A DNA stretch of 64,000 nucleotides from contig NZ_CP058990.1 in NCBI RefSeq assembly GCF_019021925.1, forward strand, positions 3,739,949 through 3,803,948, read 5' to 3'. Below are positions 46,391-54,507 of this stretch, piece after piece. Position 1 is the first letter of the stretch. Each line of letters begins with the position of its first letter. The notes under the pieces are model-generated. The model ran no database searches. It saw only the letters and a program-made list of their open reading frames with translations, and was not told the origin of the DNA. The DNA is from Cellulophaga sp. HaHaR_3_176. Lineage in GTDB: Bacteria > Bacteroidota > Bacteroidia > Flavobacteriales > Flavobacteriaceae. The position numbers and the translations under genes are program-made.

Positions 46391-48118
46391 ATGGCGTCGC
46401 ATTACGAAGCACCTATTAGAAAACCTTTAGTACTTGGGGATAAAAGCTATCACGATATTTCTGTTGATATTGCTCGTCCAGTTGAAGGTAAAGCCAATAA
46501 GCAATGGTGGATTGTTTTTTCAATCGCACTTGTAGCATTCCTTTGGGGTGTTGGTTGTATGACTTATACAATAACTACAGGTATTGGTACTTGGGGTTTA
46601 AATAAAACTGTAGGTTGGGCATGGGATATTACTAACTTCGTTTGGTGGGTTGGTATTGGTCATGCAGGAACCTTAATTTCGGCAGTATTATTGTTATTTC
46701 GTCAGAAATGGAGAATGGCAATTAACCGTTCTGCAGAGGCAATGACAATTTTCTCGGTTGTACAAGCTGGTTTATTTCCGGTAATACACATGGGTCGTCC
46801 TTGGTTAGCTTACTGGGTGCTTCCTATTCCAAATCAATTTGGTTCATTATGGGTTAATTTTAACTCGCCGCTTCTTTGGGATGTATTTGCAATTTCTACT
46901 TATTTATCTGTTTCATTAGTTTTCTGGTGGACTGGTTTATTACCTGATTTTGCAATGATTAGAGATAGAGCTGTTAGACCTTTTCAGAAGAAGATTTATA
47001 GTTTGATAAGTTTCGGTTGGTCAGGTAGAGCTAAAGATTGGCAACGTTTTGAAGAGGTGTCTCTTGTATTAGCTGGTTTAGCTACTCCATTAGTACTTTC
47101 TGTACATACTATTGTATCATTTGATTTTGCAACTTCTGTTATACCGGGTTGGCATACCACTATTTTCCCTCCTTACTTTGTGGCAGGTGCAATTTTCTCA
47201 GGTTTCGCAATGGTAAATACTTTACTTATTATAATGAGGAAAGTATGTAATATGGAAGATTATATTACATTACAACATATTGAATTAATGAACATCGTTA
47301 TTATGTTAACAGGTTCGATAGTTGGTTGTGCGTATATTACAGAGTTATTTATGGCTTGGTATTCGGGTGTTGAATACGAGCAGTATGCATTCTTAAACAG
47401 AGCAACAGGGCCTTATGCTTGGGCATATTGGGCAATGATGACTTGTAATGTTTTTTCTCCGCAATTTATGTGGTCAAAAAAATTAAGAACAAGTATAATG
47501 TTCTCTTTCGGGATATCTATAGTTGTTAATATAGGAATGTGGTTTGAGCGTTTTGTAATTATTGTGACATCATTACACCGTGATTACTTACCATCTTCTT
47601 GGACAATGTTCTCTCCAACATTTGTTGATATCGGAATATTTGTCGGAACAATAGGTTTCTTCTTTGTATTATTCTTATTATATGCAAGAACTTTCCCTGT
47701 AATTGCACAGGCAGAAGTTAAGTCGATAATGAAGTCTTCAGGAGAGAAATATAAATTACTTCGTGACGCTGGAAAACCTTTATATGAAATAAAGCAAACA
47801 GTAGCTATTAAAGATGCTATCGTTGAAGAGAAATCTCTTCCTGTTGAAGCTGATAAAGAGCAAGTCTCGTCTTTATTAAATACTTTAGGGGTATTTGATG
47901 CGACGACAGAAACTCCAGATGATTTGAAGGAAGTAAAAGGAATTGGACCTCAGATGGAAAAAACTTTAAACCAAATAGGTATATTTAAGTTTTCTCAAGT
48001 AGGTAAAATGACAGAAAAAGAATACGACTTGTTAGATTCTATTACGGGCTCTTTCCCAGGAAGAGCACAACGTGATGATTGGGCGAGTCAAGCTAAGATT
48101 TTAAATAACAATAAATAG
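46391..48118 (+). CDS. actC: Alternative complex III subunit ActC (NrfD-like) with C-terminal HhH-like domain
   Basis: A 575-residue quinol-interacting membrane subunit of the NrfD/PsrC family. About ten transmembrane helices include the conserved WVGIGHAGTLISAVLLLFRQ and FFPVIHMGRPW-type region (here LFPVIHMGRPW). After the last helix, residues 440-505 form a soluble stretch. Residues 510-575 form a separate small domain, DDLKEVKGIGPQMEKTL, with the VxGIGP hairpin motif and an ending DDWASQAKIL. The same domain type ends RpsB in this window. actD begins 2 bases after the stop, so translation is coupled. Confidence 0.95.
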   Translation: MASHYEAPIRKPLVLGDKSYHDISVDIARPVEGKANKQWWIVFSIALVAFLWGVGCMTYTITTGIGTWGLNKTVGWAWDITNFVWWVGIGHAGTLISAVLLLFRQKWRMAINRSAEAMTIFSVVQAGLFPVIHMGRPWLAYWVLPIPNQFGSLWVNFNSPLLWDVFAISTYLSVSLVFWWTGLLPDFAMIRDRAVRPFQKKIYSLISFGWSGRAKDWQRFEEVSLVLAGLATPLVLSVHTIVSFDFATSVIPGWHTTIFPPYFVAGAIFSGFAMVNTLLIIMRKVCNMEDYITLQHIELMNIVIMLTGSIVGCAYITELFMAWYSGVEYEQYAFLNRATGPYAWAYWAMMTCNVFSPQFMWSKKLRTSIMFSFGISIVVNIGMWFERFVIIVTSLHRDYLPSSWTMFSPTFVDIGIFVGTIGFFFVLFLLYARTFPVIAQAEVKSIMKSSGEKYKLLRDAGKPLYEIKQTVAIKDAIVEEKSLPVEADKEQVSSLLNTLGVFDATTETPDDLKEVKGIGPQMEKTLNQIGIFKFSQVGKMTEKEYDLLDSITGSFPGRAQRDDWASQAKILNNNK

Positions 48119-48120
48119 AT

Positions 48121-48642
48121 ATGGCATCTAAAGTTATACATGCGCTTTATACAGATGATGATGTTTTAATGCACGCTGTAAAGAAAGTAAAATTGGCTAA
48201 GCACCACATTGAAGAAATTTATTGTCCTTTTCCAGTTCACGGACTAGACAAAGCAATGGGATTAGCGCCGACTAGAATAGCGATTACTGCTTTTATATAT
48301 GGTTGTATCGGTTTGTCTGTAGCAGTTACAATGATGAATTTTATAATGATTGAAGATTGGCCACAAGATATTGGTGGTAAACCAAGCTTTAGTTATTTAG
48401 AAAATTTACCAGCGTTCGTTCCTATTATGTTTGAACTTACAGTGTTTTTTGCGGCCCATTTAATGGTAATTACTTTTTATATGAGAAGTAAATTATGGCC
48501 TTTTAAGGAAGCTGAAAACCCAGACAAAAGAACGACTGATGATCATTTTTTAATGGAAATCGAAATTCATAATAATGAAGATGAATTGAGAAAATTATTA
48601 TCAGAAACTGGAGCGGTTGAAATTAATATTTCAGAAAAGTAG
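48121..48642 (+). CDS. actD: Alternative complex III subunit ActD (DUF3341)
   Basis: A 173-residue membrane subunit. It has a soluble N-terminal domain (VIHALYTDDDVLMHAVKKVK, then YCPFPVHGLDKAMG, the DUF3341 hallmark), two transmembrane helices (about 58-80 and 100-122), and a charged C-terminus. In characterised complexes ActD contacts ActC and the membrane arm. Gaps are 2 bases to actC and 11 bases to actE. Confidence 0.93.
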   Translation: MASKVIHALYTDDDVLMHAVKKVKLAKHHIEEIYCPFPVHGLDKAMGLAPTRIAITAFIYGCIGLSVAVTMMNFIMIEDWPQDIGGKPSFSYLENLPAFVPIMFELTVFFAAHLMVITFYMRSKLWPFKEAENPDKRTTDDHFLMEIEIHNNEDELRKLLSETGAVEINISEK

Positions 48643-48653
48643 CGAATAGAGAT

Positions 48654-49214
48654 ATGAAGAGTTTTATAAAAATAGTAGCAATCTTATTGGTTTTGGTATC
48701 CTTTAGTTCTTGTTTTAACAAGAATGATAGAAATTACCAATATATGCCGAACATGTACGAATCTATAGGTTACGAAACGTATCAGAAAGTTGATTTCTTA
48801 CCTAGTGGTGTAGAGGCTAATTTACCTGTAGAAGGAACAATTTCAAGGGGACATATTCCTTATGAATTTGCGAATGGATTAGAAGGTAAAGAGTTAGCTA
48901 GATTACAAGCTAGTCCTTTAGATTCTGTTAGATCAATAGAAAATTTAGCCGTAGGTGCAGAATTATATACAATTTATTGTGCTGTATGTCATGGTAATAA
49001 AGGTGACGGTCAAGGTAACTTAGTAAAAAGAGAAAAAATTCTTGGTGTTCCTAATTACTCTGATGCAGGAAGAAATATTTCTATAGGAAGTACTTATCAT
49101 ACTATTTACTATGGTTTGAACTCTATGGGTTCTTACGCAAATCAGCTTAATCACGAAGAACGTTGGCAAGTTGCTGAGTACGTGATGAAATTAAAACAAG
49201 ACTTAACAAAATAA
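48654..49214 (+). CDS. actE: Alternative complex III subunit ActE, monohaem cytochrome c lipoprotein
   Basis: A 186-residue cytochrome c. The signal ends in the lipobox FSSC, with the lipidated Cys near residue 20. One haem motif, CAVCHGNKGDG, is followed by a C-terminal WQVAEYVMKLKQ helix, typical of class I cytochromes. In alternative complex III it takes electrons from ActA and hands them to a soluble carrier or directly to the oxidase. The arrangement with coxBA in one operon supports direct or supercomplex transfer here. Confidence 0.94.
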   Translation: MKSFIKIVAILLVLVSFSSCFNKNDRNYQYMPNMYESIGYETYQKVDFLPSGVEANLPVEGTISRGHIPYEFANGLEGKELARLQASPLDSVRSIENLAVGAELYTIYCAVCHGNKGDGQGNLVKREKILGVPNYSDAGRNISIGSTYHTIYYGLNSMGSYANQLNHEERWQVAEYVMKLKQDLTK

Positions 49215-49230
49215 TACATAGATTTTAGAT

Positions 49231-50571
49231 ATGTACACTGTTTCAAATAGATTAAAAATTGCTTCGATAATTTTAATGGTCATAGGCGCTATTGGAATTG
49301 GTATTGGATTTGTTTCAATGCCAGGTTCAGTTCAAGAAGCTAAGGCAATGGTTGCTAGTCATGATGATGGGCACGGTGGTGGTCATCCAGAAGAAGCTGT
49401 TCACCCAGCTAAAGCTAGTGATTCACATCATGAAGCTTCAGAAGCACATGGCGAAGCTCATGATTCATCTCACGATGAACATTTGTTGCATCAATTACAA
49501 AATAGACCTTGGGCGGCATTATACGTTGCAGCTTTCTTTTTCTTTATGATAGCATTAGGTGTTTTAGCTTTTAATGCAATACAAAGAGCAGCACAAGCTG
49601 GTTGGTCTCCATTACTTTTCAGAGTAATGGAAGGTATCACGTCTTATTTAGTGCCTGGTGGAATAATAGTGTTTATAATATTAGCTTTATCTGTAGCACA
49701 TATGAATCATTTATTCGTTTGGATGGATGCTGATGTTGTTGCACATGATGCTTTATTACAAGGTAAATCAGGATACTTAAACGGTCCTTTCTTTTTAATC
49801 AGAGCAGCAATCTTTCTAGGTGGTTGGATATTATATAGAGAATATAGTAGAAAGTTATCTTTAGCTCAAGATGAATCAGACGATGATACGAATTTTAAAA
49901 AGAATTTTAGAGCCTCAGCAGGTTTCTTAGTTTTCTATTTGGTTACAGAGTCAATGATGTCTTGGGATTGGATTATGAGTGTTGATCCACACTGGTTTAG
50001 TACTTTGTTTGGATGGTATATATTCGCAAGTATGTTTGTGTCAGGTATTACTGTAATTGCATTAATTACAATTTACCTAAAATCTAAAGGATTATTAGAA
50101 GATGTTAACGATAGCCATATTCATGATTTAGCTAAATTTATGTTCGGTATTAGTATTTTCTGGACGTACTTATGGTTTTCACAATTCATGCTAATATGGT
50201 ATTCTAATATTCCAGAAGAAGTAACTTATTATATTACTAGAATAGCAGATTTTAAATTACCATTTTTTGGTATGATAGCAATGAACTTTTTGTTCCCTGT
50301 GCTGTTATTAATGAATAGTGATTATAAGAGGTTAAACTGGTTCGTTGTAATGGCAGGTGTAGTTATATTAGCTGGTCATTATTTAGATATTTTCAATGCA
50401 ATTATGCCTTCTACAGTAGGAGATCAATGGTTCATTGGTATTCCTGAAATTGGATCAGTATTGTTTTTCGCAGGATTATTTATATTTTGGGTATTTAGAG
50501 CTTTATCAAAAGCGCCTTTACAGCCTAAGCGTAATCCATTTATTGAAGAGAGTAAGCATTTTCATTACTAG
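49231..50571 (+). CDS. actF: Alternative complex III subunit ActF (NrfD-like, ten helices)
   Basis: A 446-residue integral membrane subunit, a paralogue of ActC without the quinol site. After the first helix there is an unusual His/Asp/Glu-rich stretch at about 43-88 with eleven histidines (DDGHGGGHPEE, SHHEASEAHGEAHDSS). The remaining helices include MSWDWIMSVDPHWFSTLFGWY, a family signature. It ends RNPFIEESKHFHY. It lies 16 bases after actE and 26 bases before coxB. Confidence 0.94.
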   Translation: MYTVSNRLKIASIILMVIGAIGIGIGFVSMPGSVQEAKAMVASHDDGHGGGHPEEAVHPAKASDSHHEASEAHGEAHDSSHDEHLLHQLQNRPWAALYVAAFFFFMIALGVLAFNAIQRAAQAGWSPLLFRVMEGITSYLVPGGIIVFIILALSVAHMNHLFVWMDADVVAHDALLQGKSGYLNGPFFLIRAAIFLGGWILYREYSRKLSLAQDESDDDTNFKKNFRASAGFLVFYLVTESMMSWDWIMSVDPHWFSTLFGWYIFASMFVSGITVIALITIYLKSKGLLEDVNDSHIHDLAKFMFGISIFWTYLWFSQFMLIWYSNIPEEVTYYITRIADFKLPFFGMIAMNFLFPVLLLMNSDYKRLNWFVVMAGVVILAGHYLDIFNAIMPSTVGDQWFIGIPEIGSVLFFAGLFIFWVFRALSKAPLQPKRNPFIEESKHFHY

Positions 50572-50597
50572 TATAAAAAATAACATTAAATCATACA

Positions 50598-51662
50598 ATG
50601 ACTGCATTTTTAATTATAGCTGTTTTAGTATTAGTGGCAATTGCAATTTGGCAAATGACCAATATTTTTGAATTGTCTCAGATAAAGACAGATAATTCTC
50701 AAGTTGCTAACGATAAGGACAATAAGTATAACGGATATTTATTATTCGCTTTTTTAATTTTCATTTACGGAATTACAATTTTTAGTTTCTGGAAATATTC
50801 TAAAGTTTTGTTACCTGAAGCTGCTTCAGAACATGGTGCAGAATATGATAGTTTAATGTTATGGTCTTTTGTGATCATTTTCATTGTACAAACTATTACA
50901 CAGGCTTTATTGCATTACTTTGGTTTTAAATACAGAGGAGAAAAAGGTAAAAAAGCTTTATTCTTTGCTGATAATGATAAACTAGAATTTATTTGGACTA
51001 TTATTCCAGTAATTGTTCTAGCAGGGTTAATTCTTTGGGGATTATATACTTGGACTAACATTATGGATGTCAACGATGAAGATGATCCTATAATTGTTGA
51101 ATTATATGCACAACAATTTAATTGGACAGCTAGATATGCTGGAACTGATAATGTTTTAGGGGATGCTAACGTTAGAATGATAGATATTGACAGAGCTAAT
51201 GTTTTAGGTTTAGATGAATCTGATCCAAACGCCTCTGATGATGTTATTGTAAAAGAATTACACTTGCCTGTAGGTAGAAAGGTGAATTTTAAAATGCGTT
51301 CTCAAGATGTATTACACTCTGCTTATATGCCTCACTTTAGAGCTCAGATGAATTGTGTACCAGGTATGATAACAGAGTTTTCATACACTCCAATTTATAC
51401 AACGGAAGAGATGCGTCTTAATCCAGATGTAATTTCTAAAGTTAAGAGAACTAATAAAATTAGAGCAGAAAGAGCTGCTAATGGAGAAGATAATTCTGAT
51501 CCATGGGAGTTTGATTATATTTTACTTTGTAATAAAATTTGTGGTAAATCTCACTACAACATGCAAATGAAAATTATTGTAGAAACTGAAGAAGAATTTA
51601 ATAAGTGGTTAGCTGAACAACAAAATTTCGGTAAAACTATGTTAGCTTCATCAGGACAATAA
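50598..51662 (+). CDS. coxB: Cytochrome c oxidase subunit II
   Basis: A 354-residue oxidase subunit with the CuA centre, which receives electrons from cytochrome c or ActE. Four hydrophobic helices are seen (about 2-22, 48-70, 88-112, 130-152) rather than the usual two. The cupredoxin domain has VLHSAYMPHFRAQMNCVPGM and the CuA loop CNKICGKSHYNMQM. The standard loop is CxExC, and here Lys occupies the Glu position. The remaining Cys, His and Met ligands are intact. coxA follows after 45 bases. Confidence 0.95.
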   Translation: MTAFLIIAVLVLVAIAIWQMTNIFELSQIKTDNSQVANDKDNKYNGYLLFAFLIFIYGITIFSFWKYSKVLLPEAASEHGAEYDSLMLWSFVIIFIVQTITQALLHYFGFKYRGEKGKKALFFADNDKLEFIWTIIPVIVLAGLILWGLYTWTNIMDVNDEDDPIIVELYAQQFNWTARYAGTDNVLGDANVRMIDIDRANVLGLDESDPNASDDVIVKELHLPVGRKVNFKMRSQDVLHSAYMPHFRAQMNCVPGMITEFSYTPIYTTEEMRLNPDVISKVKRTNKIRAERAANGEDNSDPWEFDYILLCNKICGKSHYNMQMKIIVETEEEFNKWLAEQQNFGKTMLASSGQ

Positions 51663-51707
51663 ATAAAAGTTAGAATAATACATTAATATAAAATATAGAT
51701 TTCGGTT

Positions 51708-53537
51708 ATGTCAGCAACAGCACATGCAAATATAGATGATCACGCACATGACGATCACGGACATCATCATCATAAAGAGACTTTTGTAACTAAATATATT
51801 TTTAGTCAAGATCATAAGATGATTGCAAAGCAGTATTTAATTACTGGTTTAATTATGGGTGCTATTGGTATTGCAATGTCTATTTTATTTAGAATGCAAT
51901 TAGCTTGGCCTGGGGAATCTTCTCCTGTTTTTGATGCTTTACTTGGAAAATGGGCTCCTGATGGAGTAATGGATGCTGATATTTACTTGGCATTAGTTAC
52001 AATTCATGGTACTATAATGGTTTTCTTTGTATTAACAGCGGGTTTGAGTGGTACATTTAGTAACCTTCTTATTCCTCTTCAGATTGGAGCAAGAGATATG
52101 GCATCAGGTTTCTTGAACATGGTATCATATTGGTTGTTCTTTTTGTCTGCAGTTATAATGATTAGCTCTTTATTTGTAGAGGCAGGACCTGCAGCAGCTG
52201 GCTGGACTGTTTATCCTCCTTTAAGTGCTTTGCCAATGGCACAATCAGGATCTGGTATGGGTATGACTTTATGGTTGGTATCTATGGCAATTTTTATTGC
52301 TTCATCATTATTAGGTTCTTTAAATTACGTTGTAACAGTTATTAACTTAAGAACTAAAGGTATGTCTATGACTAGATTGCCATTAACAATTTGGGCTTTC
52401 TTTGTTACAGCTGTTATTGGTATTATTTCGTTCCCGGTTTTGTTATCTGCAGCTCTTTTATTAATAATGGATAGAAGCTTTGGAACATCATTCTTCTTAT
52501 CAGATATATTCATACAAGGTGAAGTTTTACATTATCAAGGTGGTTCTCCAGTTTTATACGAACACTTATTCTGGTTCTTAGGTCACCCTGAAGTTTATAT
52601 TGTATTATTACCAGCACTAGGTATTACTTCTGAAGTAATGTCAACAAATGCTCGTAAACCAATTTTCGGTTATAGAGCAATGGTTGCTTCTATTATTGCA
52701 ATCGCATTTTTATCTACAATTGTATGGGGTCACCATATGTTTATCTCAGGTATGAATCCTTTCTTAGGGTCTGTATTTACATTTACAACATTATTAATTG
52801 CAATACCATCAGCGGTAAAGTCATTTAATTATATAACAACACTTTGGAAAGGTAATCTCCAATTAAACCCAGGAATGCTATTCTCAATTGGTTTAGTTTC
52901 TACATTTATTAGTGGTGGTTTAACTGGTATTATTTTAGGAGATAGTACATTAGATATAAACGTACATGATACATATTTTGTGGTAGCCCACTTCCATTTA
53001 GTTATGGGTATATCTGCATTGTATGGTTTATTTGCAGGAGTCTATCACTGGTTCCCTAAAATGTTCTCTGGTAAAATGATGAATAAAAATTTAGGTTATG
53101 TTCATTTTTGGATAACAGCAGTTTGTGCTTATGGAGTATTTTTTCCAATGCACTTTGTTGGTATGGCGGGTGTACCTAGAAGATACTATCAAAATACTGC
53201 ATTCCCAATGTTTGATGAATTAACTGATGTTCAAATATTGATAACAATGTTTGCTATTATTGCTGCTTTTGCTCAGTTGATATTTGTATACAATTTTATC
53301 AGTAGTATATTCTACGGTAAAAAAGGTTCTCAGAATCCTTGGAAGTCTAATACATTAGAGTGGACTACACCATTAGAGCATATACATGGTAACTGGCCAG
53401 GTGCTATTCCTGAAGTTCACCGTTGGGCTTATGATTACAGTAAAACAAATAAAGATGGTTCATATGTTATACCGGGTCAAGATTTTGTTCCGCAAACAGT
53501 TCCTCTTCAAGATGATGAAGAAGAAATGCATCATTAG
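51708..53537 (+). CDS. coxA: Cytochrome c oxidase subunit I
   Basis: A 609-residue haem-copper oxidase catalytic subunit with 12 helices. Signatures are GHPEVYIVLLPALGI (CuB His cross-linked to Tyr, type A1 with Glu), WGHHMFISGM (two CuB His), and VVAHFHLVMG (haem ligands). The cytoplasmic N-terminus is His/Asp-rich (ANIDDHAHDDHGHHHHKE). It ends the act-cox operon before a strong terminator. Genes for subunits III and IV are not in this window and must lie elsewhere. Confidence 0.97.
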   Translation: MSATAHANIDDHAHDDHGHHHHKETFVTKYIFSQDHKMIAKQYLITGLIMGAIGIAMSILFRMQLAWPGESSPVFDALLGKWAPDGVMDADIYLALVTIHGTIMVFFVLTAGLSGTFSNLLIPLQIGARDMASGFLNMVSYWLFFLSAVIMISSLFVEAGPAAAGWTVYPPLSALPMAQSGSGMGMTLWLVSMAIFIASSLLGSLNYVVTVINLRTKGMSMTRLPLTIWAFFVTAVIGIISFPVLLSAALLLIMDRSFGTSFFLSDIFIQGEVLHYQGGSPVLYEHLFWFLGHPEVYIVLLPALGITSEVMSTNARKPIFGYRAMVASIIAIAFLSTIVWGHHMFISGMNPFLGSVFTFTTLLIAIPSAVKSFNYITTLWKGNLQLNPGMLFSIGLVSTFISGGLTGIILGDSTLDINVHDTYFVVAHFHLVMGISALYGLFAGVYHWFPKMFSGKMMNKNLGYVHFWITAVCAYGVFFPMHFVGMAGVPRRYYQNTAFPMFDELTDVQILITMFAIIAAFAQLIFVYNFISSIFYGKKGSQNPWKSNTLEWTTPLEHIHGNWPGAIPEVHRWAYDYSKTNKDGSYVIPGQDFVPQTVPLQDDEEEMHH

Positions 53538-53552
53538 AAAATAAATAAATAT

Positions 53553-53591
53553 AAAAAAAGCCCTTTGAATTTTATTCAAAGGGCTTTTTTT
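53553..53591 (+). terminator. Terminator of the act-cox operon
   Basis: Stem AGCCCTTTGAAT (53559-53570) / ATTCAAAGGGCT (53574-53585), 3-base loop, A-run before and T-run after. It starts 16 bases past the coxA stop. Confidence 0.88.
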
Positions 53592-53647
53592 ATATACCCT
53601 GTTTTTACATATTTGTTTTTATATTATATTTTATACTATTATATAAA

Positions 53648-53655
53648 TATCTTTG
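53648..53655 (+). promoter_or_regulatory. Candidate promoter of the DUF2807 gene, -7 box
   Basis: TATCTTTG, an exact TAnnTTTG match, 26 bases before ATG 53682, in very AT-rich DNA. No -33 TTG at normal spacing. Confidence 0.4.
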
Positions 53656-53681
53656 GTATAATACTTGACATTAATATAGCT

Positions 53682-54506
53682 ATGAGATTAAGAGATGTTT
53701 TTTTAATTGTTTTTGTTTTAACTGTTAGTTTGGGTTACTCGCAACGTAAACCTAAAATACGTGGTAGTAAAGTTGTTATTAATGTTCGTCAAGATTTAGA
53801 GCCTTTTAATGCTATTGAATTGAATGATGATTTGGATATAACATTTAAAAAATCAACGGATTACGGTTATAGCCTTACTATCGATGATAATTTAGTTGAT
53901 ATATTAAAATTTAGAGTAGTTGATAATACATTATCTATAAGTACATTTTATAATGTTACATCTAAAAAGAAAATGGAAATCACCATTTATTATGATGTTT
54001 TAAATGCCTTGACAATGCATGAAGGTAAAATTGAAATGGAAGATGCTATTGTAACTAATTCCTTGTCTATTGATACTTATGGATCTTCTAAATTAAAATT
54101 AAATGCCAATGCTGGTATGGTAAATTTAATGATGTATGAAAACAGTTTTGCAGACCTTAATATTCAAAGTGATACATTAAACGTTTTATTAAAAGATAGA
54201 GTAGATGCAAAGATTTATGGATCTAGTAATGTGTCTACGGTTGAGCTTTTTAAAAATTCACAAGTTAAAATGGATGGTAGTGCAGATTTATTTAATGTTA
54301 ATTTATATGAAAATGCAAATTTAAAAGCTGAAAAATTAGAGGCCTCAGTTATAAATCTTTTTTTAGAAAAATCAACAAGTGCTTATATAAATGCAAATAA
54401 TAGGCTTAATTTAAATTCTAAAGATTCAGCCAAAACTTTTTTTTATGGTTCAGGCCGAATCAATATTATAGATTTTCTTGACACCTCACAACTAAATAAG
54501 AGATAA
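53682..54506 (+). CDS. GIN/DUF2807 domain secreted protein
   Basis: A 274-residue exported protein. ATG 53682 was chosen because it gives a clean signal peptide (VFLIVFVLTVSLGYSQ). An in-frame ATG at 53565 would start inside the act-cox terminator. The body is a right-handed beta-helix of the GIN/DUF2807 type: VRQDLEPFNAIELNDDLDI at the front, then repeated strands with small polar residues (LSIDTYGSSKLKLNANA, LNVLLKDRVDAKIYGSS, VNLYENANLKAEKL). Such domains are predicted adhesin-like head domains. It converges with the acyl-CoA dehydrogenase gene with a 1-base gap. Confidence 0.8.
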   Translation: MRLRDVFLIVFVLTVSLGYSQRKPKIRGSKVVINVRQDLEPFNAIELNDDLDITFKKSTDYGYSLTIDDNLVDILKFRVVDNTLSISTFYNVTSKKKMEITIYYDVLNALTMHEGKIEMEDAIVTNSLSIDTYGSSKLKLNANAGMVNLMMYENSFADLNIQSDTLNVLLKDRVDAKIYGSSNVSTVELFKNSQVKMDGSADLFNVNLYENANLKAEKLEASVINLFLEKSTSAYINANNRLNLNSKDSAKTFFYGSGRINIIDFLDTSQLNKR

Positions 54507-54507
54507 C

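Noticed and set aside
53565..53681. Longer N-terminus for the DUF2807 protein
   Set aside because: It would start inside the act-cox terminator stem and add a hydrophobic non-family sequence. ATG 53682 gives a normal signal peptide.
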